From Linyphia triangularis (Eukaryota > Arthropoda > Arachnida > Araneae > Linyphiidae), in NCBI GenBank assembly GCA_963978545.1, contig OZ021722.1:14636801-14700800 (forward strand): a stretch of 64,000 bases of DNA. The letters are read 5' to 3'. Below, in pieces: positions 51,840 to 63,738 of this stretch. The notes under the pieces were generated by a model. The model was given only the letters and a program-made list of their open reading frames with translations. It had not been told where the DNA came from and made no database searches. Each line of letters begins with the position of its first letter. Within the stretch, counting starts at the first letter, position 1. Both the position numbers and the translations under genes were made by a program.

Positions 51840-52326
51840 TTAGACTGGAACTTTACACATGACCAACATCTACATAAATAACCAACAATCCATAATCATC
51901 CTACGCATAACTATTCACAGGTTTCAAATTCATTAGCCAGTGATTGTAATTAAAGGGTATTAAAACAAATGAAAAGTATTTCTAACGTCATCATTAGCAT
52001 TGGTTTGTTAATCTTTACTTTCTAAATATTACCAGGTGCCCATCATATAACCCGGTACAAAACAGTAACTATAGTTTATTCAATACTCATTCATAATAAG
52101 AAATGAAATGACTAAACATTTTGCATTTTTCTCCTAAACTGCCCTCGTACATTAAAAAGCCCTAAATCCAAAGAAATTCAAATGCATATTTTGATGTTTT
52201 TGTGTTCGTCCTTTAAAATTTTATACGTTTTTTACTGATGTATAGGTTTGTATGACTCAAGAACTTGAGCCATTCGATGAAAAAAAAAAAACTATTTTCA
52301 AAGGACTAATCAGAACGAATCAAAAT

Positions 52327-52373
<47 letters not shown>

Positions 52374-53156
52374 TTTATGGCCTATTAACTAATGATAGAT
52401 GAACAGGTAATGCCTCAATTTTGACTAAGAAAGAAATTTTTAAATGTAAATAAGTAAAAATATCACAATTTCTCATTAAAATTTTTTTGCTGTCTATTGT
52501 TATATTTGGTAAACAATTTAAATTATTTTGAAGTAGCAATATTTTAGCAATTCAACCTACGACATGAAATATTGCATTATGTCTTTGGGGTTGCAAAAAT
52601 GACTAATGATGTCAGTTTACTCTTTCTATTCAAATCTCCTAATCCAATAAATACACTGTCATTCAAAGATAACATGACGTTTGAAAAATCGATAATTCAA
52701 GAATATTTGAGAGTAAAACGATGCGGTTTTCACTGATATGCTCAAAAAAAAAAAAAATCTTTCTCACAAACTTAAAAGTAGTTGAGATTTTCATCCACAG
52801 ATGGCGTTGTAAGTACCTTTGAGCAACTGCTCATAGTTATTTTAGTAGGCTGTATAGTTTCTAATGTACTTCTTATAAGATTAGATATAAAGTACAATCT
52901 GTAATCAAAAAAAAGTTTTTAAAAAATATAATTAAAATATAATTTTATAAATACGAAAAAAACCAATCTTTTATTTTGTGTTGAAAACAATTTTCTACGT
53001 ATATTTCTGATTTAAAAAATAAAAAAATAAAAATTAAAAAAAAATGCATTGTTCTTCTTCCAAACGTTTATAAAATATCAATTTTGTAACTGTTCTATTA
53101 CTTTTTTTGTTATCACCCCGTAGTTTATGCACAAATAAGAGGAACAAAATACTCAC
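51840..53156. other. No gene recognised
   Basis: Includes a run of about 39 T at 52330-52368. This could hold the 3' end of the - strand gene represented by the exon at 53157-53355. Confidence 0.5.
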
Positions 53157-53355
53157 ACATCACCCCATCATGTCCCGTGGTTGCAGTGTTCCTTGTCAAT
53201 CTTCTGTCCTATTCTGCCCGCCTTGTTCTCTACCGCCTGCAATAGCTGCAGATTGAGGCTGAGATCCATTTGCGACTGAGATGTATATGCGTCGCGCCGC
53301 ATATTGCAACTCAGCACCATGTGTCCATTCTGCTCGAACTGGTAGCAGTCCTGAC
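53157..53355 (-). CDS. Probable exon of an unrecognised gene, minus strand
   Basis: On the - strand a TATGCAACAG acceptor precedes 53355 and GTGAGTAT, a strong donor, follows 53157. In between the sequence is GC-rich with C/G-ending codons, like the beta-subunit exons and unlike the flanks. The best frame starts at 53353 (two leading bases complete a codon), runs 61 codons beginning QDCYQFEQNGHMVLSC and stops at TGA 53170-53168. It has four cysteines and a helical LNLQLLQAVENKAGR stretch, suggesting the C-terminal end of a secreted or ectodomain protein; I do not recognise the family. The stop lies 11 bases before the donor, so this is either a last coding exon with an intron in the UTR or an alternative exon. 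A second frame is open almost as far (stop at TGA in the AAGATTGAC context) but is less protein-like. A possible - strand AATAAA is at 52975-52970. Confidence 0.5.
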
Positions 53356-54082
53356 CTGTTGCATAAACAAGACAAAGTAGCGAATTTTAGACAAACAAAA
53401 TGCGTAACTTCTCAGTAAAACGTTGTGGGCATTTGGTTGTCTTATTATTTTTTTCCCCCTCCTGAAAATACCTACTCAAGAACGTTCCATAATTCAAAAA
53501 TACCAAATTGTAATATCCTTTATCAGGAATTTAAGGTTTAGGATGAAAACTCGGTTCAGATTTGCTTTACGGTGTCTCTTGACGACTTTTTAAAAGTAAG
53601 CAATTTGGCACCGAAGCTGACAATTCGTCGACTTGGTTTCAAGGGAACCCTAGTGACCGTTTTGATTTAGCATCACGGCGTTTGGACGTCATTTTGGATT
53701 TGGCGATATATCCTTTCGACGTCATTTTCAATTTCGTCATCATCAAACGCTATTTTTGCAGAGCCTTCTGATCCCATGAAAGTTTCATGAAGGAAAGAAG
53801 ATATATTATTAAAATTTTGAGACTTCTAAAATCGTTATTTGATTTGTAATTTTAGTTCAAAGCCAATCTAATTGTTGTGAAATATCGAACTCAAAATTCG
53901 TCCATGGACATTTATAAGTAGCATTCGAAAGACTACATCAAGTAGCGAAAGTCATGATTATAAAATTTGGATAACAAGAAAATCTTGAAGATATATATTG
54001 GAATATTTATAATAACCCAACATTCCAATAACTTTCTCGACTGTAAAATAATTACAAAAATAGAAATTTATTGCTGTTTAAC
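53356..54082. other. Presumed intron or flank of the minus-strand exon
   Basis: A pair of direct repeats (GACGTCATTTT..ATTT) at about 53686-53735. No further exon could be supported upstream of 53355 on the - strand. Confidence 0.35.
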
Positions 54083-54084
54083 TA

Positions 54085-54287
54085 CACTGTTAAAAAAAAA
54101 TTTCCACAATGCACCAAAATTTGGTTCCCATTTAGCTGCCACCAACATTTGGTGCTTAGTTTCGCGATTTAATGGTGCTTACGGTCCGAGGTTGCACCAT
54201 TAAATCGTGAAACTAAGCACCAAATGTTGGTGGCACCTAAATAGGAACCAATTTTTGGTGCAAGGTGGAACAAAATTTTTAACAGTG
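54085..54287. mobile_element. Palindromic TA-flanked MITE 'CACTGTTAAAAA'
   Basis: CACTGTT...AACAGTG flanked by TA on both sides (54083-54084, 54288-54289). The arms (ACCAACATTTGGTGCTTAG, GGTTCC, GCACCAAAA) pair along almost all 203 bases with a short centre (TTACGGTCCGAGGTT). Confidence 0.93.
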
Positions 54288-54849
54288 TACTATCGGCAAA
54301 TAATTAAACAATTCCAATTGCTGATCAAACTTGCCTACTAGTATTTAGTTTCATTACTTAACAGTTTTAACCTGCATTTTGTAAAACAATAAATCATTCA
54401 TAGTGATAAAAAGATAAAATCACAAACGAATGTGAGTTAAAAATTAACCGCAATGAAGCTATAACTTTTATTACAATACAAACATCAAAGTGAACTCAAC
54501 ACAGTTCCATTACATAGTTCCCTTGCTTTTAAACGCATTTGGTCCATCGTTGCACAAGCTTGCTGATAGCTTCAGAAAAGAAGGCACGTAATGTAAGAAG
54601 TATTATGTCAACATAGCTGATAATTTTTTTACTCGCCCACGTATGTGATGCACCAGAATTAACAATTATAGATAATTGAGTATAAATTTGGCTACATTCT
54701 AAAGATAATACGGTAAAAAAAAAAGGTTCTATTTACCATTGTGGATGAATCTAGCACCGCTTTTAGGGATTTGGCACAATTTATGAAAAATGTTTTTGAC
54801 TGAAACCTATTGACATGAAATCAAAAAGTTATGAAACTTTTGAGGAACG

Positions 54850-55083
54850 GACCGATATCTCTCATAGATTCCGAATTACCATCAATTATTGGTCCAAGAA
54901 TATAAACTACAGTATCCTCGTGAACAACTGTATGCAATCGAAGACAAGCAGAAAATGCTGCATTTCATTGAGTTTGAAGTTTATTCAGGAATTTTTAACC
55001 CCTTTAGACGCAGTACTGACCAAAATGAAATCACCAAGAATTTGTGCGTGGTGTGCATTCAACTTAGACTTGGCCTTATATAA
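54850..55083 (+). pseudogene. Coding-like fragment next to a Helitron-like element
   Basis: A frame without stops runs from about 54868 to TAA at 55083 and includes YKLQYPREQLYAIEDKQKML and a Cys-x-x-Cys near its end. There is no good start and no family match. It ends about 10 bases before the proposed start of the Helitron-like element at 55093. Confidence 0.2.
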
Positions 55084-55092
55084 TTATGGAAG

Positions 55093-55575
55093 TCTAGTAA
55101 TACGACAAAGAGTGGTATGTGTGCATGGCTTTATAGAAAGTAGCTTTCAATATTCGTAGAACTTTGAAATTTTAAGCATAAAAGTATAGTTATGGTCATT
55201 TTAATTGTGTTTCTTACAAGCAGAATGTTAAAAATTTCAATTACGTTTTTTAAAATTAATTTTAATTTTTCTTACAAAGCAAATTCTAATAGGAATAAAG
55301 CTATGAAATGTTTCACATAAGTAGTTTTGGCCTTCTAATTATACTTTTGTCAAACAGAATGTGAATTTTTTTTTTTTTTTTTTTTTATTATTATTATTTT
55401 AATTAATTTTTTTAATTATTATTGTTATTATTATTGCAAATCTATTAAGAGTTTACGTAGAAATGAATCTCTTATTGTGTGAAGCGAGCTAATGCTTGAG
55501 TAGCAATTTAGCGAGTGAAACACCAAAAGCTAGGACCTATACACCAATGACACCAACGCGTGGCCACGCAGCTAG
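55093..55575 (+). mobile_element. Non-autonomous Helitron-like element, family H1, short copy
   Basis: Same internal motif (ATAAGTAGTTTTGGCCTTCT) and same 3' region (CCTATACACCAATGACACC, then GGCCACGCAGCTAG|T) as at 1830-2545 and 62504-63738. The 5' end at the TC of TCTAGTAATACGAC is less certain. Confidence 0.6.
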
Positions 55576-56793
55576 TATAGTTAGCTGGGCATCGTGTAAC
55601 ATTAACCATCGTATGCACAAATCTATGATTTCATCCAATCAACTAGAGTAAATGATGCTAAACGAAATAACATGACACAGCTATTATTAAAAGTTTACCA
55701 AGATTCTACTCCAATATGAAATGAGCTGTTTGGGGATGATAAAAAAGCAGTGCTGGACACCGATAAGAAAGCCAATTATCCTGCACGAGTGCATTATTTC
55801 TATACTGGTAATAAAGTTGCTTGAAACCTCGACACGGACTGGTCGTGGAAGGATTCAATGAGATACTGTATGGATTATATTACTCCCCACTGGAATATAT
55901 TGTAAAAAAAAAAAAAAATTCAACTTTTAATTATTGGCCTCGTCTACATGGAAATATAATTTTCATAAAATGAATTTTTTTCCCAAGTTTAAAAATTGGC
56001 AAAGCATCCAAAACTCATAAAAAGAAAACAAGTTTTCTTGTAACTCTGTAGAATACAATTTGGAATTCGCTCTCCCCAGATGCTCTTTTTTTTTTCCTTT
56101 TTTTTTTTAGTTCGTCGAAGGTATGGAGATGGTAAAGAAATATTTATTCATCAAATCATAAAAAGAAAGTCACCAAGAGACATTACAAAGTTCAGTTATA
56201 AAGAAAGTTGATGAACTCGGAGAAAACTCGTAAAAACAGTCGCCAAATGCTTTTTGACTGGTAAGTTCTTTTCTTCAATAACACGAACCTATACATAATA
56301 TATACTTTTTATAATTTTTAACGTTTAAATTTTACCACTTCAATTTGTGTACAAGATATGGTGTATTTAAAGCTTAACTCAATAATTTTAATATATCTTC
56401 AACAAATTTATGGGAGTATTATATGAACAGTGCACAAAATGTTGAACACTTCTACTTTTTATATTCAATGCTTTCTAAGCAAAAAGAGCTCTTAGAACAG
56501 TATTTTAATCTTCTGAAAAATAGTCAGCCTCACTATTACCGATTTGTTAATCTGAAATCTGCCCTTTCTGTATCTTACAATTTCAATTTCATTCCTCTTT
56601 TTTAAAATGAATTTCCGTTTGTTAATATTCATTATTATTTGTTTTAATATGTTAAATTGTTTTGTTTTCGATTCTTATAGGAGTAAAATTCATGAGAAAC
56701 CCTAGTGTTACATAAGGACCACTAAATTTGTTAATTTTTTTTTTTTTTACTAAAAGTGTCCCAACATACTTTCCTGTTGTAGCACAGTAAATA
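55576..56793. other. No gene recognised
   Basis: AT-rich; T runs at 56088-56109. The 60-codon frame at 56423-56605 has no supporting features. Confidence 0.5.
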
Positions 56794-58080
56794 AATAGCT
56801 ATTTATGCAACTAGTTGAGAAAGTAACACTTTTTCAAAGGAGGCAAAATGAAGATTATTTGACAAGTGCTATCACATTCGTCACATAATTTAGTTTGAAA
56901 AAGTGATTTCCCACATGTTACACGCAATCTTTTTTTTTATAATCAAGTGCAAAAAGTATTTTTAATCAAGTATCCCAAACTTCTAGACCAAGACAATAAA
57001 AAGTTTGAACACGAAGCTTACAGAAAAGTATTTATCACACTAGTGCGATAAAGTTACTTTACCGCACTGCTCGTGACAAAGTGCGCTACAATTTCCGATT
57101 AAAAAAAAAAAAAAATTCTGTACATTGTTATAAAATAGTTATTTATGTAACTATAGTTGGGAAAGTAATACTTTTTCAAACTAGGTAAAATGCTGATTTG
57201 ACGAGTACGTTTAAACGAGTGAAATAATTTACTGAGTGATTTCCTACGTGTTACATTCAATATTTTTTATAACCACATGAAGAAAAAAAAATGTAATACA
57301 TATATAAAGAAATGCTGGCAACTCCAATCAATGAATCTTTTCTTAAAATGTCTATTCTATATCAAAATTTAATCAAATGAGAGCACGAGGCGTGCGGGAA
57401 AATACTTTATCACACTATTGCGAGAAAGTTACTTTCTGATTAAAAATTATCAAATCAAATTTAATTTTCTGCACGCCGTTATAAAATAGAAATTTATGCT
57501 ACTAGTGGAGAAAGTAATACTTTTTCAAACGAGAAAAAACTTTATTTGACGAGTGCGATACACGAATCAAATAATTTACCGAGTTTGAAAAAGTATTTTC
57601 CTACGTGTTGCATACGATATTTTTTATAATCACGTGAAAACATTATTTTTAATACATATATTTATTAATGTTGGCAACTCCAGTCAATGAACTTCTTTTG
57701 AAAATATACCATTTCAATGCCAAGATTATATAATATTTGAAAAGAGGCGTGCGAGAAAGTACTTTTCACCCTATAGCGAGAAAGTTACTTTCCAACACTT
57801 CTCGCGATAAAGTGCTACTTTCGCAACTAGTTGAGATTAAAAATGATTTAAGAAAGTTTAATTTTTTGCATGTTGTTATAAAAATAGTTATTTATACAAC
57901 TAGTAGGGAAAGTAATACTTTTTCAAACGAAGCAAAAAACTTATTTGACGAGTTTGAAAAAGTATTTGCTCACGTGTTGCATACAATTTCTTTTATAATC
58001 ACGTACCAAAAATATTTTTATTACATATATTTATTAATGTGGGCAACTCCAGTCAATGAATTTCTTCTGAAAATATGTCA
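56794..58080 (+). repeat. Satellite-like tandem array, 340-400 bp unit, about 3.5 units
   Basis: Units begin at about 56794, 57134, 57485 and 57883 (AATAG.TATTTATGCAACTAG). Shared blocks: AGTAATACTTTTTCAAAC, CACGTGTTGCAT, TGGCAACTCCAGTCAATGAA, GAGAAAGTTACTTTC. Identity between units looks like 75-85%. A 126-residue frame at 57737 crosses units and is not credible. Confidence 0.88.
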
Positions 58081-58886
58081 CAAACGAATTATAATCCGAA
58101 GAACTTCGACGATGTGAATTCGCAACAATAAATTTAAATTGAAAAATAAAAAGCATAAATTAAAAAAAAAAAAAAAACTTGTTTACGGATTTGGGACAAC
58201 ACAACTCCTTTCTTCTGCCTCAGTTTCAACAGAAAATACCAATGCAGTAAAATGCTGGAAACTCAATAACGCACTTCAAACCTTCATCTCCTTCGGCACA
58301 CCTGAAAATATTGCCTTTTTCTCCACCCGCAAAGAAAAAAATAAAATATTCAAATAACTCCGCATGAATAATTTATTTGGAATTTTCTTAACCGAGAGTG
58401 CTTCCAAAAACACACGGCGCCCTTCTACTACCACCGGGAGAATTATTTTCTTACGGAATTAAACGAGCATTCTGTTTTCGAACTTCCGAGTTTGTCTTCG
58501 AACGACTGAATAAATGGTTTCCGTGTTTAAAAAAAGAAGAAAAGAAAGAAAAAAGAACGATAAGAATACTGGAATGTTGTGAATGTCTTCTTAGATGACC
58601 TCTTACGTTTCTGGCATTAGGCTTAAGAACGGCTTGCATTATTTTAACTGAAAGCCGTCCATTATTTATTTATTTTTATCTCGAGGAAAATAATTGAGAC
58701 GAAAACTAATTTTGTTCGGCCATAAAGTTAAAAACGAAAACGCGTTTCTACTGATTTGACAAAATGCACTGAAAATTATTTTTTATACATTTTGTAGTTC
58801 GTAAAAATCGTCGCTTTGATGTCAAAAAAAAACTATCTCTAACATATACACACTTTTGCTAATAATGTTCTTTAAGTAGTACTATA

Positions 58887-59645
58887 AAAATAAAGTCCTA
58901 TTTATAATCATATAGTTGTAACTCAGTTTCTAGCTAAAATCTAGAAAGGAGTATTTAAAGTCAGATAGTCGTTACACAGTTTCTATTAAAAACTAGAAAG
59001 ACCTATCTAATGTCAGATAATTGCACCTCAGTTTCTAGCTAAAAACTATACTAAACTTCAACTTAACTTGACATCACTAGACGGTAAATCGTCACAGTGC
59101 TCATAGGTATTTAATCCATTTTGGCCGCGTGAAAGCATAATGTTCGCCAAACCACAACCCTATAGAGAACAAAAGGCTATAAGGTTTGGCGAGAATTGTC
59201 TTCACTCCGCTAAAATGGATTAATTGCCTATGAGCACGGTGAAGATCTATCGTCTAGTGATGTCAAGTTAAGTTGGAGTTTAGTATAGAAAGGCTTATCT
59301 TATGTCAGATGTAACTCAGTTTCTAGCAAAAAACTAGAATGGCCTATCTAACGTCAGATAGTCGTAACACAATTTCTATTAAAAACTAGAAAGACATATC
59401 TAATGTCATATAGTTGCAACTCAGTTTATAGATAAAAACTAGAAAGTCCTATCTAATGTCAGATAGTCGTTACACAGTTTCTATTAAAAACTAGAAAGAC
59501 ATATCTAATGTCATATAGTTGAAACTCAATTTCTAGCTAAAAACTAGAAAGACCAACCTAATGTCAGATAGTTGTTGCAGAGTTTCTAGCTAACCAAACT
59601 AGAAACTGTTTTACAACTATCTGATATTAGATAGGACTTTATTTT
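58887..59645. mobile_element. Inverted-repeat element carrying a 53-bp minisatellite
   Basis: AAAATAAAGTCCTA at the left and TAGGACTTTATTTT at the right. The ends continue inverted as TATAGTTGTAACTCAGTTTCTAG / CTAGAAACTG.TTTACAACTAT. Inside, about nine monomers of 52-53 bases (GTTTCTA..TAAAAACTAGAAAGAC.TATCTAATGTCA.ATAGT) alternate between TTGCAACTC and CGTTACAC versions. One monomer is split by the MITE 59049-59285. Confidence 0.85.
59049..59285. mobile_element. TA-flanked palindromic MITE 'TACTAAAC', copy 3
   Basis: TA at 59047-59048 and 59286-59287. Inserted in a monomer of the 53-bp minisatellite (AAAAAC-TA-GAAAG). Uninterrupted monomers nearby show the empty site. Confidence 0.92.
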
Positions 59646-59647
59646 CC

Positions 59648-59830
59648 CAGTACAGCCAAACCCCGTTAAAGCGAAGTCGATTTTAACATGAAATCCCTTT
59701 TAACGCGATGTAAAAGCAGTTCTCCATACTTAAAACTTTACGTTAATTAATTTGTTTAACATGAAATTCGGTTAAGGCGAACAATTTCGGCGCCCCCATC
59801 AACTTCGCATTAACGGGATCTGACTACTTA
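59648..59830. mobile_element. Possible pogo-like MITE
   Basis: CAGTACAGCCAAACCCCGTTAA-GCGAAGTCG at the left; CAACTTCGCATTAACGGGATCTGACTAC at the right, inverted. The CAGT-ACCCCGTTA type of terminus resembles pogo/Tigger ends. It directly follows the previous element. Confidence 0.45.
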
Positions 59831-61373
59831 TGTAACATTATCTACAAAACTGTGCCGGTCAGGTGTTGGAATAAAATGGGCCAGTCCAGTAGAAAGTTAG
59901 ATATTTAGCATACTTGGTTACATAAATGGACATTCTTTATGTTACAATTTTTAGTTTTTTTCAATAAATTATCAATGATTTTTATAAACCAAGTTCATTA
60001 AAAAATGGTAAAAATAATGGACAGGAAAAATTTGATTTAATAAAACTATAAAAACAATTCAATTATTAAAATTAATCAATAAAAAACTATTCAATTATTA
60101 AATATAAATATTTAAATAATAAAATCTATCAATTGTTAAAACTATTTAATTAATAAATTAATTATGGGGATTTTTGCTACTAACAATAATTATTAAAATT
60201 TGTTTAATGATTATTTGGATGAATCTAAAATCACCAAGCTGATTTTATGTTTCCGTATGCCCCTGTTTGTGTAGATAGCTACGTCGGAGATTAAAGCGAC
60301 AAAATAATTAAAAATACTATTTTTCCTTCAAAATGGAAGAAAGAATCTTGAAGAATGTCTAACCTCTTTGACTTGTATACATTATCGAATTTACATACCT
60401 TGTGATCTAGCGTTAACCATATTCAACTTGACTCTCACTATTTTTTTTATTTTTTTCTAAATTATGACCTTGTATAATGAATAAAAAAGCATAAATTACA
60501 CAACAAACATATAGCAAGACCTCAATCTCAAATGTCATTTAAAATTCAGAAAAGTCTTTCACCCCACGAAAGTATTTTAGCAAATCCGTAGTTTTGAGTT
60601 AAAACCACGCTGAATTTTCTTCAAATTTATCACAAACTTAAATATATCCCTTGAACCAAACTATTCATACGTAGTCTATCGAATAAATATGATTCAAGTC
60701 TCTTGAATGAGGATATATTCTACTTAAATTATTGTTTTTAGAATTCAGTAAACATTAATAGATAATATTGACAACACTTACAGCAACCAAAAGTTGGATT
60801 TGCGATTTTAAAAACACATTCTAGGTAGTTTGCAAAAAAAAAAAAAAAAAAAATACGAATTGTAAAGGCGAAGTAGAAAAAAATAGGGAAAGTTCATTCT
60901 AGTTACCAATTACGGAAAGAAGAATTTTAAAATCCTCCTAAAAGGGGTTAAATGAAAACATTAGGTTTACAACCTTTTACACTTTTAGTTTCTTAATGAA
61001 ATTAGTAGCCTATGAGTAACTGAGCATTTTTCAAAGCCACTTTTCTTTCAAAACTTATGGCGATTTCATCATTGAAATAAGAGGGTGGCCACCAGCATTT
61101 AGGAAAAAAAAATTCCCTGATAAGATTTCTAAAAAATTCTCCGATTTTACAACAAACTTTTTTTCAAATTTCCCCTACTTTTTCAGATGAGTAGACACTG
61201 ATAAAAAAGAAAATGTATGCTAAAGAGATAATATGCCAAAGTTTAAATTATTCTGCAACTTTAAACATCTAATGATTACCATCACAGTTCTCGGGTAAAT
61301 AGCTCTGAATAAGGACCCTCTAGTGCAATATTTTTTCTCTTTTTTCTTTTTAATGAAATAGTTTTTTTTTTTT

Positions 61374-61405
<32 letters not shown>

Positions 61406-62503
61406 TTTTTCATCTTTCTGCCAATAAAAAATAATCCTAAGTGCCTATTTAATTAAATAATTAAAACCATTGTGTTGCATTTATGCAACATCATACGCTA
61501 ACAAAACTATTTTGATTCTAAGATTTTTCCTCGATAAGCAATGTAGCATATATGCCACATTATGCTTTAAAGAGTTAAGAAAAGAATGAACGTGAATTTA
61601 AAATATGACCTTAAGAGAAAACAAATTATTTTAATAACAGAATTTTCCTATTAATAAATTATTTCAAAGAATTAAAATATTGATGCAATTCTAAATGGAC
61701 ATTCAACTACCTTGTTAAAAAGAGTATTGCTGTCAAAGAAAATGTTAAGGAAATAATTTTTTCAAAAAAAAAAAATTTAAAGTGGGAGAATTAAATCAAA
61801 AGTTTAAACAACTATAATGCAAATTTAAAGTAGAGTATAAGGGATAAGACAACAGGTAATGAATAAAAATTATATATAAATCGTATTTTAACCTAGGGAA
61901 TACAAGACATTTTTCTTACAAGAAAGTGGTTGATAAGGGGAAAAGTATACCAGACCTCATAGTAAATGTACATGGGTAAATAGTTTTTAAATAAAAAAAA
62001 GACAGCTGGAAGTGCTTCTAAGATTAAGCATAGTTAAGCTGGACCAATTATACTAATATGGTCATAATTTTTGTATTAGTATTGTACACAAAAAAAAGTC
62101 ATTTGATTAAACCTATCAATTAAATCAATGGATTTAAACCATTGGGACATTGAGCCCCATGTCAAATGGTAACGCTGTTGTTTAAACAAACAGATAAAAA
62201 CGGAGCATTATTTTTTTTTTTATCGTAATGGTTAAGGATTTAAAGAACACCCAGCAAATGAAAACCTAAGTTCAGGAAATTCCTTATTTAATAAAAAGAT
62301 AGGTTATTAAGAAAAGAGTTCATTTGGAATAAGTATTACGATCTAAATTATTTGATTTTGTTGTTAGAAAATTGTCACTTTCTCATAACGCTGCAAATTT
62401 CACTTTAGCATAGTCTTCAACCAAATGCTAATTATTGCTATGGTAGTTTTAAATCAAATTAGTGCTTTTATATAAATCACAGTTGAAACAATTTGAAATG
62501 CTA
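59831..62503. other. No gene recognised
   Basis: Very AT-rich. At 61082-61120 GAGGGTGGCCACCAGC followed by ATTCCCTGATAAG resembles the start of a hAT-type element, but no partner end was found. A T-run block spans 61361-61410. ATGTTGCAT/ATGCAACAT-type palindromes occur at 61475-61565. Confidence 0.45.
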
Positions 62504-63738
62504 TCTATAATAATAAAACAAGCTGTGTGTCTGTCTGTCTGTGGCTCTGTAGATCTATAGAAAACTATTTAAAAGTGTAGTAGAGCTCTGAAATTTTCAA
62601 CATAAGAAGTTTTGGCTTTCTAATTTTATGTATATCAAACAGAATGTTAAAATTTTAATTAGTTCTTTTTTAATTAATTTTCTGATTAATTTATTTCTTA
62701 CAAAGTGACTTCAAATAGAGATACAGCTCTGAAATTTTCAACATAAGTAGTTTTAGCCTTCTAATTGGACTTTTGAAAAACAGAATGTTAAAATTTTAAT
62801 TAACTTTTTTTAATTAATTTTCTTAATTAACAATTTCTTTTACAAAATGACTTCTAATAGGACTACAGTTCTAAAATTTTAAACAAAAGTAGTTTTAGCC
62901 ATCTAATTGGACTTTTGAAAAACAGAATTTTAAATTTTTATTTAGTTCCCTTTTAATTAATTTTTTTAAATAATTAATATTTATTTTACAAAACGATTTC
63001 TAATAGGGCTACAGCTCTGAAATTTTCAACACAAATAGTTTTGGCCTTTTAATTGGACTTTTGAAAAACAGAATTTTAAATTTTTATTTAGTTCCCTTTT
63101 AATTAATTTTTTTAAATAATTATTATTTATTTTACAAAACGATTTTTAATAGGGCTACAGCTCTGAAATTTTCAAAACAAATAGTTTTGGCCTTCTAATT
63201 GGAATTTTGACAAAAAGAACGTTAAATTTTTAATTTGTTTTTTTAATTAATATTTTCACAAAAAGCAACTTCTAAGAAACCTAGAGCTCTGAAAGTTTCA
63301 ACATAAGTAGTTTTGACTTTCCAATTTTGCTTTGTACAACCATCACGTGTTAAAATATTCTTAAAAAGGTATTGTATTATAGTTATTAACATTGAATTTT
63401 TCTTATTGTTTCTCGACAAGGGAGGGGTTTCTAATATTAAGGCTTTACGCAGTAATTAGTTTTTAGTGTGTGAAGCAACCTTACGCTTACGCAGCAATGA
63501 ACCTTTAATCGAGCAAAGCGAGCTCATGTTTGCATAGTAGTGAACCTTTCAACGAGTTAATTAAGCCTGTGCTTATTGTCAATGACTTTTTCAGCGAGCT
63601 CGTTTTTGTGTTGCAATGAACCTTCCTGCGAGCGAAGCGACAAAAATTGGGGCTTATACACCAATGACGGATTTTCGCAATGCGGCTAAAATATTGCACA
63701 TGGCAACATTTCTTGACGAAGCACAGGTATTCAGCTAG
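62504..63738 (+). mobile_element. Non-autonomous Helitron-like element, family H1, longest copy
   Basis: Starts A|TCTATAATAATAAAACAAG and ends TTCAGCTAG|T, both fitting Helitron ends (5' TC, 3' CTRR, insertion between A and T). The interior holds six tandem units of about 126-146 bases marked by AGCTCTGAAATTTTCAACA at about 62585, 62725, 62867, 63013, 63159 and 63285. The 3' third has repeated GAGCGAAGCGA-type palindromes and the GCTTATACACCAATGACGG block. No coding capacity; the single - strand frame at 63505 is not credible. Confidence 0.7.

Noticed and set aside
57737..58117. 126-codon plus-strand frame
   Set aside because: It crosses a satellite unit boundary and is not preserved in the neighbouring units.
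61082..61330. Possible second hAT-type element starting GAGGGTGGCCACC
   Set aside because: Only one end is recognisable; the candidate right end at about 61316 pairs over too few bases.
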